From: Anaeramoeba flamelloides
Lineage: Eukaryota; Metamonada; Anaeramoebidae
Assembly: GCA_027625915.1 (NCBI GenBank)
Contig: JANTQA010000048.1
Span: 2,852,001 to 2,916,000 of the forward strand
Reading direction: 5' to 3'
DNA: 64,000 bases
A model generated the notes under the pieces. The model did no database searches. It saw only the letters and a program-made list of their open reading frames with translations, and had not been told where the DNA came from. The translations under genes were made by a program, and so were the position numbers. This document shows, one piece after another, positions 1 to 10,540 of the stretch. Numbering within the stretch: the stretch's first letter is position 1; each line of letters opens with the position of its first letter.

Positions 1-978
1 AAAAAGACAAGTCAAATTGAACAGCTACAAGAACACATACAATTGGATGATGAGAACGGAAATGTTAGCGTGGATGTGGCTGATAATGGGAATGGGAATG
101 GGAATATATCAATATTACAAAAACAATCTCAAGATAAAGAATTAGAAATTCAATTAATAATTGATTACCAAATTACAAATATTATCAAAATAAAAACTCC
201 CAATACACAAAAAAATCTTTTGTTTAACACCTTTTTAGAAATGAACAATTTTCTAAATTTATTAAATAATCGTTTTTTAAAGAGTAAAAAAGATAAAGCA
301 GCTAGCCTTCTGAAAATTTATGGTTTAAAAGGCGAAGAAAAGGCGAAAAATGATTTGGAAAAAATGAAAGGAACAAAATTGAAAAAAAATAAGAAAATAA
401 TGAAGAAAAAAAATGTTAAGATTATTGATCCCTTCGTAAACTTTTGGTGTAAAATAATTTTTGATTCGTTCGATCAATTACCCAAAGATGAAATAATTAA
501 TTTCATTTTTTCTCTTGAAAATAATAAACCAAATACTTTAATATTCGAATGGAAAAATAATCAAATAATTGAAGCAAATATAATACAGAGAAAAATAATG
601 TTTTTAATGTATTCAAATCAATTGAATTTATTCCAACTATCAATTAATTTTAAAAAAAAAATTAGAAAGATTACATTCCAAATTTTTAATCAAAGAATAA
701 TTGCCCAGTTGTTTTATTTGAATCGGATTTTTAAAGGGGTTGATAATAAAACAAATAGAGAAAATATTCATAATATAAATTTTGATTATTCAAGAAAAAA
801 TCCTCCGAATTTCCCATACAGCGGTTATACATTTTCAGAAAATATTGAAAAAAATATTTTAAAAAGTAAGAATAATACTAATCATTATAAAAAAAAATTT
901 GTTATTAAAAATTCTAGGAATAATAATCGAAATAAAAATAAATTTAGTAATATTATTGATAGCGGCGAAGAAATTTAA
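1..978 (+). CDS. 3' part of an unrecognised Lys/Asn-rich protein
   Basis: The frame is open from the first base of the window to TAA at 976-978, so the 5' end lies outside. There is no ATG near the left edge that needs to be the start: the codon at 43 is TTG and simply continues an open frame. About 325 residues are visible. They begin with a polar stretch rich in Asp/Gly/Asn (residues about 15-35), then a mixed alpha/beta-looking stretch, a Lys-rich linker (about residues 105-140), and a second globular-looking block (about 140-245) containing FVNFWCKIIFDSF and IIQRKIMFLMYSN. The tail is Asn/Lys-rich. I do not recognise the family; the second block could be a PH-like or other small regulatory domain but no diagnostic motif is visible. 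No intron is evident. Coding status is supported by length and by clearly lower homopolymer density than the flanking DNA. Confidence 0.72.
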   Translation, partial: KKTSQIEQLQEHIQLDDENGNVSVDVADNGNGNGNISILQKQSQDKELEIQLIIDYQITNIIKIKTPNTQKNLLFNTFLEMNNFLNLLNNRFLKSKKDKAASLLKIYGLKGEEKAKNDLEKMKGTKLKKNKKIMKKKNVKIIDPFVNFWCKIIFDSFDQLPKDEIINFIFSLENNKPNTLIFEWKNNQIIEANIIQRKIMFLMYSNQLNLFQLSINFKKKIRKITFQIFNQRIIAQLFYLNRIFKGVDNKTNRENIHNINFDYSRKNPPNFPYSGYTFSENIEKNILKSKNNTNHYKKKFVIKNSRNNNRNKNKFSNIIDSGEEI

Positions 979-1463
979 TTTGATTTGATTTATTTATTTC
1001 GTTTGTACTAATAAATTAATAAATTATTTTTTTTTTTGTTTATTTTTTTTTGAAAATTTTCAATAAATGTTATTTTTTTGCTTTTTTTCTAGTACTTTAT
1101 TTTTAAATATTTAACTTTGGTTAAAAATTTTGATTAATAAATTTATTTAATTAAGGGGGTAGACTAGCAAGTAAGATAAATTTTATCAAAATAAAAAAAA
1201 AGAGAGAAGAAGAAAAAAAAATTAGATTATTCTAAAAAAAAAACATTAATATGATCTATATAACTAAATTAAAAATATATATACTTTTGATAGAATTAAT
1301 TTGATGTGTAGAATACGGTTAAAACTTTGATTATAATAACACCCTTTAAATTCTAGAAACCAACTACTTACCTTTCGATTGTTTTATGAGTATTTAAAAT
1401 ATCATTATATAGTACTAATAAAAAATAAAAAGTCAATGATGAGTTTCATGATTTTTTATATTA
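979..1463. other. Intergenic, nothing recognised
   Basis: AT-rich spacer after the first gene, with long A and T runs. I see no coding frame, RNA gene or repeat here before the MITE at 1464. Confidence 0.6.
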
Positions 1464-1660
1464 CAATCAGTTTCACTTTTAAGGCACAAACTTTCAACGA
1501 AATATAACGCACAAAAACATTCTCAAATTAAGGGACAAAATTTGTAATTTTTTATTTTACAATTTATTTTACTAGAATCTGAATTTTGTGCCTTAATTTG
1601 AGATTTTTATTGTGCCTTAAATTTCGTTGAAAGTTTGTGTCTTAAAAGTGGAACTGACTG
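1464..1660. mobile_element. Palindromic MITE, copy 1 (TA-flanked)
   Basis: A 197 bp near-perfect palindrome flanked by TA on both sides (1462-1463 and 1661-1662), the target duplication of Tc1/mariner-type elements. The ends read CAATCAGTTTCAC and GTGGAACTGACTG. Each arm holds three spaced copies of a word close to AAGGCACAAA, and the centre is an AT-rich loop of about 40 bp. Three relatives lie at 33307, 33896 and 61774. There is no coding capacity, so it must be mobilised by a transposase encoded elsewhere. Confidence 0.9.
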
Positions 1661-2232
1661 TATAAACAAATTAAGAAAATTGAAAAAACTTTCTTTTTGT
1701 TTCCTCAAATCCAAAAAAAAAATAAATCAAATAAAAAATAATTAATGGTTTTTTTTTTTTTTTTTTTTTTAGGAGGGGTGTGATATTTTATTAGCTAAAT
1801 TTATTGTTTTTCCAAATAATATATAAAACCTTAAGAAAAGCCAAAAATGTTGTATCTGGATCTAAAGTGGTTGATTAAAATATCTATTTTAGTCAATTCT
1901 TTTGAATCCTGGAAAAGATAATTTTGTTTGTTACTATTACTTAAAATAGTAATTATTGTAAATATTTTTGTGTAGTATCGTCACGTATTTTAGAAAGATG
2001 TTGTTTGTAGTCAAGTGTATATATATTCTTCAATTTTAATTTTTTATCTGTAAAAGTAATTGATTTTCCAAATAAAAAGAAAACTCAAGAAAAATTAATA
2101 CGTTTTTACATAATTGAAAGAAATCAAGTTAAATAAAATATTTTACTCCATTTTTTCGTATCTTGGAACACCTAAAAAAATTTTCAACCGGATTAATTTT
2201 TAAATTGATTAATCTTAAAATTGCCTCTTCAA

Positions 2233-2236
<4 letters not shown>

Positions 2237-2264
<28 letters not shown>
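2237..2264. repeat. (AT)n microsatellite
   Basis: Uninterrupted AT dinucleotide run. Similar runs occur at about 29980-30004 and 47674-47699. Confidence 0.9.
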
Positions 2265-2265
<1 letters not shown>

Positions 2266-2699
2266 CTATATTATACACTAATAAATCCTATTTTTTACAA
2301 AAATTTTATTTTTTTTTTTTAAAGTTTTGATGGTTATTTAAATTGTTGGAAAAGTTTATGAAAATTTTGTGTTAGAATGGTGCTTTTTTTTTATAAGAAT
2401 GTTTTTTTTTTATTCACCAGTTGTCTAGTTGACTTTTTGTCTATTTTTTATTTAATGTCAAGGGTATTAATTTTGGGTTAAAATGAAGTGGATTTATATT
2501 CCTATTTATAATTCGAATACCAGTGTTCGAAAAAATCTGAATTCGCAGACAGGATTTAAAGGTTGAGTATTCATTCTGAAACTCTTTAAATTGAATAATA
2601 TTATTACCAACTATTTTTTCAATTCACCAAATTGTATCAACACATTTTTTTCACATCTCGCATAAACTATTAATGAGGATCTTAAAAATATTCTTTATT

Positions 2700-2980
2700 T
2701 TGATTAAAAATCGTTTACTCTTCATATTTAACTGAAAAATGAATAAAAATTTTGAGATAGAAAAAAAAATTATGTTGATTAAGAAACATAAAAATGAAAA
2801 ATAAAAATATCCACGGTTTTCTAGCCTTAAAAATGACTATCAATTCAAAGACTCTATACTTACAATTCTTACGTTTTTAGATCTTATTGTTTACGAGTTT
2901 TTAGCTCTTGAGTTATGTTGGGTTGTTATATTGTCTGCCCAAATCATATTAATTATTATAAAGGTTTTTTTTTGTCTTTT
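2700..2980. repeat. Dispersed repeat, copy 1 (pair at 22990-23350)
   Basis: Shares ordered blocks with 22990-23350, for example TTGAGTTATGTTG followed by TTATATTGTCTGCC here and TCTATTGTCTCC there, then AATCATA, AATT and TAAAGG or CAAAGG. The family is not recognised. Confidence 0.5.
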
Positions 2981-3257
2981 TTAGTTCTTTTAGTTTTTTC
3001 TTGATTTAAATTTCCTTTCTGTAAATATGAGGTGAGTATTTGCTATATATGTGTTTTTGTATCATAATGTAAATTACAAAATACCCAACACATTTGGTTT
3101 TTTTCGGTGCTTTTTTTATAGATTTTTTTTATATGGATAATTTCTGCTAAAAACTAATCGGTTGTAACAAGATAAATAGTGTATGGGTTTTTGGAGAAAG
3201 ATTTTGAAGAAGTCTGAATAAAATGATCTAATGGGAATTAAATCTTGCAAAAATTAG

Positions 3258-3533
3258 TCAGTTTTTTTTATTTTTATATAAAAAAAATATCTTTAAAGTT
3301 GAGAGATAATGATCTTTCTTTGGTGGAAATGTGAAGTGTTGTCGAATTTCTTTCAATATAATACCAAATCTATGGATGTACCATAATTCAAAAATCTCTT
3401 TATTTTCAAAATAATAATGAATTATTCTACAAAAATTTTCAATCCTTTCCATTTTGAACATTTTATCAACAATTTTAGATCCAGGAAATACATTGTTACC
3501 TTTTCTTGGAGTTTTATATAAACTATCTTTCAT
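3258..3533 (-). CDS. Small DEP-like open frame inside the TIR element
   Basis: From the ATG at 3533 the frame encodes 91 residues ending in TGA. The upstream part of the open frame only adds eight residues from a TTG codon, so the ATG is the better start if this is a free-standing gene. The core contains FPGSKIVDKMFKMERIENFC and then FENKEIFEL, which has the spacing of a DEP domain (phosphoinositide/GPCR-linked membrane-targeting module), but the match is weak and judged by eye. It sits within the inverted-repeat-bounded element 1748-4098, so it may be a captured host exon and not an expressed gene. The last 15 residues are Lys/Asn/Phe-rich and may be read-through of an intron or UTR. Confidence 0.35.
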   Translation of the reverse strand: MKDSLYKTPRKGNNVFPGSKIVDKMFKMERIENFCRIIHYYFENKEIFELWYIHRFGIILKEIRQHFTFPPKKDHYLSTLKIFFLYKNKKN

Positions 3534-3717
3534 AATAATTGGCCCATTAAAAATCAAATTTTAAATAAAAATGTTTTTAATAATTGAAGTTATCTATTAT
3601 AATATAAAAATTTAGATTTTAATATTCAATACTATACTCAAGAGATATTTATTTTTTGTCTAAAAATAAAAAAAAAAAAAAAAGAAATTAAAAAAACTGT
3701 TAAAAAAATTGGGTCAT

Positions 3718-3900
3718 TTATTTTGAATGAAGCATTACATGAAAAATAGACAATTTAAAAAAGTAACCCCCCCCATTTATCGATTCTCCTTCCATTTGAA
3801 TAACTAAATCTAATCTCTTTTTCAGATTTGAAACCAAATTTTTCATTAATTCGTCTGTTACTTCTTTCCAATTTTTCATTTTCATTTTCCATTTTAACAA
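3718..3900 (-). pseudogene. Tc1-type transposase, C-terminal remnant
   Basis: Sixty residues that match the end of the complete transposase at 53.1 kb: here NWKEVTDELMKNLVSNLKKR then LDLV and GESING, there NIEWGVIENLVSSMEKRLR then LVVEHNGESIN. The N-terminal DNA-binding part and the DDE catalytic residues are absent; only about 190 bp separate the fragment from the right inverted repeat of the element, so the rest of the gene has been lost. Direct repeats resembling GGNCATTTATTNTGAA flank it (about 3709 and 4012). It is a dead fragment. Confidence 0.75.
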
Positions 3901-4098
3901 AACACTTTTGAAAAAATAAAAAAGAAAAAAAAATGATTTATTTGCAAACTTTTCATTGTGAGAGGAAAAACTTCAAACCAATACAAAAGCAATTCATTAT
4001 TCAAATGTAAGGTGGGCCATTTATTATGAAATTTAGTTTATTATTTTGAAAATCAATAAATTTAACTAATAAAATATCACCCCCTCCTAAAAAAAAAC

Positions 4099-5322
4099 AT
4101 ACTAACTTCTCAACAAGTTTTAAGGATTTTAAAAACAGTACATAATGAAATTGTTTTAAAAAGTCGATATTTACAATACTTCTTTTTCATTTTTTTAAGA
4201 CGTGTATTCTTCAAATTTAAGAAAAAGAAAAAATTGTTTCCTTCTTAGATTTCATTGAATAAAAATTTGAGAGATTTAACAACAACCAAACCCTGATAAA
4301 AAGACATAATACTATGAATTCCAATGACAAGGGTAGTCCTTAAATAGATCTATTAAAATGGTAAAAAATTGCCCACAAATTTGATTTTTAAAAAAAAACT
4401 ATTCTTTTAAACAAAGATTATTTTTTAAAAATTATTTTATAGACATTGCTAATATTCTGATCATAGAAAATATAAGACAAAAAAGGTATACATAGTAATC
4501 AATTTATGGTTTTTTTTGTTGATAATTAAAGGGTGTAAAGTTACAAATTAAAAAAGTTGAAAAATAGTTACTTTTGGGTTTTTTCAATATGAATTGTTTA
4601 AATGTCATAATACTGTGATTTTGATTTCTATCTTTGGGTTCAAAAAAGAAAATCAAAAAAAAAATTCCAAAATGAAAAAATTTTCAAGATTGTTAGTCTG
4701 CAAATAATCTAAAATTATTGTTCAATAATTTTTCGATATATTTTTTTAGGGCCCTTTGAAACATCGGGAACTAATATATTTGACTTTTAGTGGCCACATA
4801 ATTTTTAATAAAGTAGACTCTGTTGTAACTTTAATTCCCAAAAGGATAATAAAAATTTGTACAATTATTGGAAATTATCAACTTCTTCATTTTTTACAAC
4901 AAAAAATATTATAAACAGATTATACACAAACTCGAAAACACCCTATTTAACAAGCCACATCAAAAAATTGTATGTTAATCACTTATAATATAATTTAAAT
5001 TAATTTAAGAAACTTGAAAAAAAGCGAGCAAATAAAACTTACAAAAGAGTTGAAAACCTAGATTTTTATAATTCTCTGATAATGAGTTTGAATAGAGTCC
5101 AAGAATATTTACTAAAGTTATTGCACTTTCTTTTGACAGAGATTTATTTTTAAGAATTAAAAAAAAAGTTGAAAGTCTTTTATAAAGCTTTTAAAAATCA
5201 AACAAAAACATTTTTAAAATTGGTGGAACACAAAGTAGTGTTACCTTCTTTTTAAAGATTAAAAAAAAATAAATTAAAATATAAATTTTGTTGAAAAAAT
5301 GATAGGAAGATCAAAACACAGT
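4099..5322. other. Intergenic, nothing recognised
   Basis: AT-rich spacer with no frame that reads as protein and no clear repeat. Confidence 0.6.
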
Positions 5323-5646
5323 TTAGACAACTTTTGAATTTCTTTTAGAAAATTTCATTATTTTGATTGGAATTGGTAAAAAAAATAGGTTAAAAATAAA
5401 TTCACTTTTCCATTTTGGATTTGTGAAAATTAAGAAAAATAAAACACCCAAAACAAACATAACCACATTTCGAAGTGTATAAGTGGTGTCAAAGAAATCA
5501 AAAAATCCTTGAAATTCTTCGAATAAATTATAAAAGTTATCCCAAAATCGTAAAGTAAAATAAACAAAAAATTCAAACAATGAGAGTATTGTTTGGTAAA
5601 AGTGTTTTGGATCTAAGTCTCCCAAACTCTTCAAAAAAGATTCCAA
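5323..5646 (-). CDS. Small Phe-rich membrane protein or terminal exon
   Basis: An open frame of about 107 codons on the minus strand that reads as real protein: LDPKHFYQTILSLFEFFVYF, then an aromatic-rich amphipathic stretch, a clear membrane segment (NVVMFVLGVLFFLIFTN), a second hydrophobic block (FIFNLFFLPIPI) and a basic tail, ending TAA. The first codon in the frame is TTG, not ATG, and an in-frame stop lies directly upstream. Either translation starts at an internal ATG, or the frame is a terminal exon entered at one of the AG dinucleotides near 5620-5625. It lies 86 bp from the divergent B-box gene, so an upstream exon would have to overlap that gene. Family not recognised; endomembrane location is inferred from the hydrophobic segments only. 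Confidence 0.5.
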   Translation of the reverse strand: MESFLKSLGDLDPKHFYQTILSLFEFFVYFTLRFWDNFYNLFEEFQGFFDFFDTTYTLRNVVMFVLGVLFFLIFTNPKWKSEFIFNLFFLPIPIKIMKFSKRNSKVV

Positions 5647-5732
5647 AAAAAGTTATTTTTTTCAAAAATAAAAAAGTAATAATTTTGATTGATTTTTAAA
5701 ACATTTTCAACACAACAACCAACCATTACCTT

Positions 5733-8177
5733 ATGACTACAAATTCCAAAAAGTGCACCTTTTGTAGCAGTGAAGGAGTTATTGAATGTAAGGACTGCCC
5801 AGCGATATTGTGCGAAATGCATGACACAATTCTTCATTCCTTAGCGAACAACAAAGATCACAAAAGAAAGAGGATTGGCTCTGAAGACAAACCAAAAAAA
5901 CAAAAACAAAAGAGCAAAAGAAAAAACAAGAAAAACAAGAAAAACAAGAAAACGAAAAAAAACAAAAAAAAACACCACCTCTGCTCTTTACATCCAAACA
6001 AGCCTGTGGAGTTTTATTGCTACCAGTGTAAAAAATTCTTGTGCTCCTTATGCTTTTTCAAATCACACCGAGATCACGCGAATGTCAAAACGATTGAAGA
6101 TTTACTTTTGCAACATTTTCTCGAAAACAAAATCAACCAAAAAAAGTTGATTTCCTCTTTGGAATTTTCACAAAAAATGTATAACCAATTACAATTATTA
6201 AAGTCCAAAACAAAGCGTACCTCTTCGAGGCTCCAAGATCAAATTATTCTTTCCTTTGACAATTTGTTGTCTGCGATCGAAGAAAAAAAAAAAAAAATAT
6301 TACAAGATATTGAAAAAGTGCGAAGCGACAAAGAAGATCTGATAGAAGCACATTGCGAGGCTTTGAAAGAAAGTATTTCCAATTTTGAAGAATGCTTATC
6401 GGATTTTAAGAGTTTTCCATCTCCAAATCCAATTAAGCAAGAAAAGCCCTGCCATGAAAAGGAAAAGAGCGAAGAAAGGAAAAATGGAAAAGAGAAAGAA
6501 CACAAAAACAAAAGGGAAGGCGAAATCAAAATCGAAAAAGAAAAGCGAAAAGAAAAAGAGAATGACAAAGAAAACAAAAACAAAAAGGAAAAGGAAAATG
6601 CCAAAGACAAAGACAACGACAACGGCAACGAACAGAAAAACGAAAATGTGACGGAAAATGGACATGGGAACGACTTCAAAAAAGAAAAGGAAAGCGAAAA
6701 TAGGACACCAAAAAACACAAGCCTCCAAGACATTGTGCCAAATGAAATTTATTCCCAGCCCAAAAAGAAAATAAGGATCGTTCGGCATTTAATCAAAATC
6801 CAAAACTCACTTGAGGAATTGGACTACGAAAGGTTTACGCATTTCCACGACCCCTTTGAAATCTTAAAAGTGGACCTAAATCCGATCAAGATCAAGTGCC
6901 AAGAAATATCGCTGAAAAGGAAAAGGACAAGGAAAAAAAGATCCAAGTCTCGTAGTTACCATGCAAGGGAAAGGAAATCCTATTTGGGGCTAAACGCTTC
7001 GCAGACGCCTTCAATTTTATTCTCCCCACGCGACTGGAGCGATCTCAGCGTCACAGACAATTTTAGTACAACGACTTACGGCTCCTCAACAAACGAATCG
7101 GAATTGTCTGACGACGAGTGGTGGGAAAGAGAAGAAAATCGTGTCAATACAAATTCCTTTTCAAATGGGATCACCTCTTTGAAAAGCGAAAGTAACAAAT
7201 ACAATAGCCATCATCACCATCACCATCACCATAACCACAATTACAATTACAATAGTAATAATAATAATTATAATAATAATAATAATAATACAAGCACAGA
7301 CGGTAGCCGCAGCGGCGGTGAAAGAAGAAGAACGAATTTGAATAAGAAAGAAGGAGAAAGAAGACGTGGTGGTGGCACCCGGGAAATTGGGGGAGACGGC
7401 GCAAGCAACGAGGGCAACGAACGGTTTGATCAAATTGAATTTAATGAAAAGAAATCAAAAAAAATCCGAGTTCTGATGTTAGTTGCACAAACCAATGAGT
7501 CGTGCAGGGAAAATGTACGCAAATCGCTGCAAAGCTCTGATTTAATTGAAGAAATTCGGATCATTAAGGCGCATAATCGGACGCCCACCTATGAAGAAAT
7601 CAGGAGATACGATTGCTTATTTGTGTATTCCTTTGACAAATTTAAAGATCCAGCGCGAATTGGCGATTTGATTTCCATGTTCGTAGAAGCCGGCGGTGGC
7701 GTTGTCATTTCTGCAATCGAGGCCCTAAGCAGGGGCAAAGAATTCGATCTCGAGGGGAGAATCGTTACAGGCGGATTCTTACCGATCAAAAAGGCCAAAT
7801 GGGAATACGATACGCGGCGGGAATTAGAGAAATTTGATAAAAATCACCCCATATTAAAAGACGTCAAAAGTTTTGACGGTGGCAATTATTCTTGCCATTT
7901 GAAAGTCAAGAAAATTGAAAAGGGTGCCAACGTTGTGGCCTATTGGAGCGACGGCACGCCTCTGATCTGCGAAAAAAGGAAGAAAAAAAAATACGGGAAT
8001 GTCGTTATCTTAAACTTTAACCCACTTTCAGATGAAATCACTTATAACGATTCCTACTTTTGGGTGAGCTCAACAGACGGCGCCAAAATAATGGCTAACT
8101 CCATAGAATATGTAACAAATACTTCGAAATGGAGATTTAAAAGATCTATTTCAAATTTTAATAATTATATGAATTGA
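5733..8177 (+). CDS. B-box zinc-finger protein with C-terminal amidotransferase-like domain
   Basis: An intronless 814-residue protein starting at the only sensible ATG (5733) and ending in TGA. Two B-box zinc fingers come first: finger 1 ligands C8, C11, C19, C22, C27, H30, H35, H43; finger 2 ligands C84, H87, C96, C99, C104, C107, H112, H115, separated by a Lys/Asn-rich linker. A predicted coiled coil follows (about 120-230), then a Lys/Glu/Asn tract (about 240-330), a basic and Ser-rich region, and a His/Asn run (about 490-520). There is no RING finger. The last 230 residues are well conserved-looking and of different composition: KKIRVLMLVAQ, YDCLFVYSF, EAGGGVVISA, NHPILKDVKSFDGGNY, YWSDGTPLI, FWVSSTDGAKIMANS. 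This has the layout of class I glutamine-amidotransferase-like (ThuA-type) domains and closely recalls a module of bacterial secreted proteins. I see no catalytic Cys-His-Glu triad, so enzymatic activity is doubtful. B-box/coiled-coil proteins usually oligomerise as scaffolds; substrate unknown. Confidence 0.87.
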   Translation: MTTNSKKCTFCSSEGVIECKDCPAILCEMHDTILHSLANNKDHKRKRIGSEDKPKKQKQKSKRKNKKNKKNKKTKKNKKKHHLCSLHPNKPVEFYCYQCKKFLCSLCFFKSHRDHANVKTIEDLLLQHFLENKINQKKLISSLEFSQKMYNQLQLLKSKTKRTSSRLQDQIILSFDNLLSAIEEKKKKILQDIEKVRSDKEDLIEAHCEALKESISNFEECLSDFKSFPSPNPIKQEKPCHEKEKSEERKNGKEKEHKNKREGEIKIEKEKRKEKENDKENKNKKEKENAKDKDNDNGNEQKNENVTENGHGNDFKKEKESENRTPKNTSLQDIVPNEIYSQPKKKIRIVRHLIKIQNSLEELDYERFTHFHDPFEILKVDLNPIKIKCQEISLKRKRTRKKRSKSRSYHARERKSYLGLNASQTPSILFSPRDWSDLSVTDNFSTTTYGSSTNESELSDDEWWEREENRVNTNSFSNGITSLKSESNKYNSHHHHHHHHNHNYNYNSNNNNYNNNNNNTSTDGSRSGGERRRTNLNKKEGERRRGGGTREIGGDGASNEGNERFDQIEFNEKKSKKIRVLMLVAQTNESCRENVRKSLQSSDLIEEIRIIKAHNRTPTYEEIRRYDCLFVYSFDKFKDPARIGDLISMFVEAGGGVVISAIEALSRGKEFDLEGRIVTGGFLPIKKAKWEYDTRRELEKFDKNHPILKDVKSFDGGNYSCHLKVKKIEKGANVVAYWSDGTPLICEKRKKKKYGNVVILNFNPLSDEITYNDSYFWVSSTDGAKIMANSIEYVTNTSKWRFKRSISNFNNYMN

Positions 8178-9439
8178 TCTTTTATCAAAAAAAAAAAAAA
8201 AATAAAAAAACAACTTTCTAATTAAAAAAGTTGTCATTGAAATATTAAAAAAAATTTTTCTCAATCAAAGATTGATCATTTTTGTAATTATTATTGTTTG
8301 TATTAAAAAAAGATTATAAACAATCCCTTTTTTTTATTTTTTTAATTTTTTATATTTTTTTTTATGTTTTTATGATTTTAGATTGATTATTTTTTTTTGA
8401 GATTCCTTAATATTTGGGTTAATAACAATGCTAGATGAAAAAAAGTTCTCAAAAGCAAACGAAACAGTTTTTTAAGGAGGATCAAAACAATACCTTGAAC
8501 AGGTTTTTTTTTCACTTTTATAGGAATTTTCTTGAGGGAAAAAAAGTCAAATACATGTTCTAATTGGGATCATTGGCAAAATATAAAACTAAAATTGCTA
8601 TTAAAAGGGGAAATGCATGACCTTCAAAGTGTAATTCAGCATTTTATTTCCAACGGTAGTAACCAAAATAATTTGTATTCTTTTTTATACCGGGTTTGGA
8701 TTTATACTTTTCTTGATCTCAAAAATAACTTATTTATTATTCTAATTATTATTGGAGAGACGCAATTCAACAAAATTATATACCTGGTTTACTATTATTT
8801 TTTTTACAATTTTTGGTTGATTAGAAAATCAATAGATTTTTGAAACAAAAATCTCAAAATAAAAAAAACTGTTTTTAGGTTTTCAAGGATTTCAAAGAAT
8901 TGGGTTAAATCTTTGATTTTACGGTACCCCTTTGGATTCTGGAAAACCTATGTACTTGGAGGCACTTTAAGTAACGTTAGATTTATTTTGAACTTTTAAC
9001 TCTCATTGGAATATATTCATAATTGTTACCCAAATTGTAACTATTCTTTCAAAATAGAATAGTAAAAATAGATTTTTGAATTTTATTTACTTTTAATAAA
9101 TATTTTATTTGATGATAAAATGTATTATCAATTAAAAAAAAAAAAATAAAATCCTTTTATGTCTTACATTTTATTCCACTCGATTTGATTCATGAATATT
9201 AGAATTCAACAATTTATTAAATGTGTTCTTATGTATATCTTTTTTTTTTTTTTTTTTTTTTTTTGGTTTTTTAAAAACATTAGATTTCCATTTAGTTTAG
9301 TTATTAGTTATTTTATTAAGTGGTCATCACTCCAAAAAACATGGCAAATAATTAAAATATATATTTGTGATATTCTTTAATTCCGTTTTTTATAAATTTC
9401 AAGTCTCGGAATATTCTAGTCTAATTAGAAAAGCACAGA
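8178..9439. other. Intergenic with weak coding-like remnant
   Basis: Mostly AT-rich spacer. At about 8524-8710 on the plus strand a frame after a TTTATAG acceptor-like site reads as protein (NWDHWQNIKLKLLLKGEMHD, then LYSFLYRVWIY), but it runs into hydrophobic low-complexity sequence and has no clear start or partner exon. It could be an exon of an unrecognised or decayed gene. Sequence at 8820-9000 belongs to the short hairpin-bearing repeat family also seen near 15.6, 32.9 and 51.2 kb. Confidence 0.35.
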
Positions 9440-10540
9440 AAAGAAATATTTTTTTATTGAAATCAAATTTTTTCTATTCATTTTTTCTGAAAAAGTAAAC
9501 ATTTGAATTCATTTTATTTCTAATATCATATAAAGTTTTTTTATACTTTTTATTGCCATTCTGATCATTATTATAACACAAAAAAATCCATGTTAACTGG
9601 AATATTAATTTTACGATTTTTTTTCCTTTTTGAGACAATTCTTTTGGTTATCCAAAAAAAAAAATGATTTATTCGGCCAATTGTTAAAGAATTATCTTTT
9701 TTTTTTAAGAAGAATAGTTATAACCATTAAAATTTCAAAGTTTTATGGTAATTTAAAAATTTTACCAAGGAATTTTGATTTTGTTCAATGATAAAATTCG
9801 ATTTTTTCAAAATAAAATTCTCTTGAAGATATTTGGGAATTTGTAATTTTATCCTCAAAATTAAAAATCATTTTTTTTTTTGACAAAAATATTTTAAATT
9901 GTTAGAAGGATTCTTGTGAATAAGACCAAACAATTTGTTAAAAAAATTTTTTTTACAATTTTTTTTCATTTTTTAAATTTTAAATAAAACAACTTTTTTC
10001 AAACTTGTGGAATAAAAAATTACTTTAAAGATCTCAATTTAATTGATAAAATATTGTTAAATACTATCAAATTTTCATTTATTTAACCACCTATACCCTC
10101 AATTAGTTTAATTTAACAAGATTTGGATTGAACTATTTATAATAATAATAAATAACAATTATTCATCTTAAATAATGCCAAACACAAAAGGAAAAATATG
10201 TTCCATTGTTTATAAGAATTGCCTTTATCGTTAATAAAAATAATATGTTACTTTTTTTCTTCTTATACTTTAAATATTTGTATTTTAGCTTTCAAAAAAA
10301 TAGACTAAAATTGAAAAAAAATTAAAATGGGGTTAATTGATCCAACTTCTATAAACTAAAATAGAAATGATTAAATAAGAATTTTTCAAGATCTTGACAA
10401 GATTTTATATTATTTTTAAAAGTGGGTCTGGAGTTAAAGAAGAAATGTTTTTACATAGTACTGGAGAGATAATTTTTTTTTAATTTTTTTTTTTTTAAAT
10501 TATTCCCATGTTTTACAAAATTTTTATTCTAAAGATAAGT
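9440..10540. repeat. Long dispersed repeat, copy 1 (pair at 48040-49040)
   Basis: About 1.1 kb of collinear similarity with 48040-49040 in the same orientation. Shared landmarks in order include TTTTTTTGAGA then TTNTGGTTNNCCAAAAAA, AATATTTTCTNGAGGA-like blocks, TTTGGGAATT, TTATCCTCAAAAT, AATAAGANCNAAACAATTT, TCAAATTTTCATTTATT and CCCNNAATTAGTTTAATTTA. No coding frame or terminal repeat was found. It may be a decayed transposable element or an old segmental duplication. Confidence 0.6.

Larger units (their letters stand above)
1748..4098. mobile_element. 2.3 kb terminal-inverted-repeat element with Tc1 remnant
   Basis: The left end (1771-1823) and right end (4036-4088) are inverted copies of each other over about 50 bp: both read inward AGGAGGGG followed by GTGATATTTTATTAG and AAATTTATTG, with a few differences. 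Homopolymer T (left) and A (right) runs sit just outside, so the exact termini are uncertain by about 20 bp. Inside are a Tc1 transposase C-terminal remnant (3718-3900, minus), a DEP-like open frame (3258-3533, minus) and a stretch at about 2700-2980 that is a diverged copy of 22990-23350. It looks like a non-autonomous or composite DNA transposon. No other copy of these termini was seen in the window. Confidence 0.6.

Noticed and set aside
6239-6788. Minus-strand open frames opposite the B-box gene
   Set aside because: Antisense shadows of the Lys/Glu-rich coding tract, with no start context or domain.
7161-7433. Minus-strand Ile/Tyr-rich frames opposite the His/Asn run of the B-box gene
   Set aside because: By-products of the CAT/AAT repeat in the coding strand.
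9192-9380. 62-codon plus-strand frame
   Set aside because: Half of it is a poly-T run read as Phe; background sequence.
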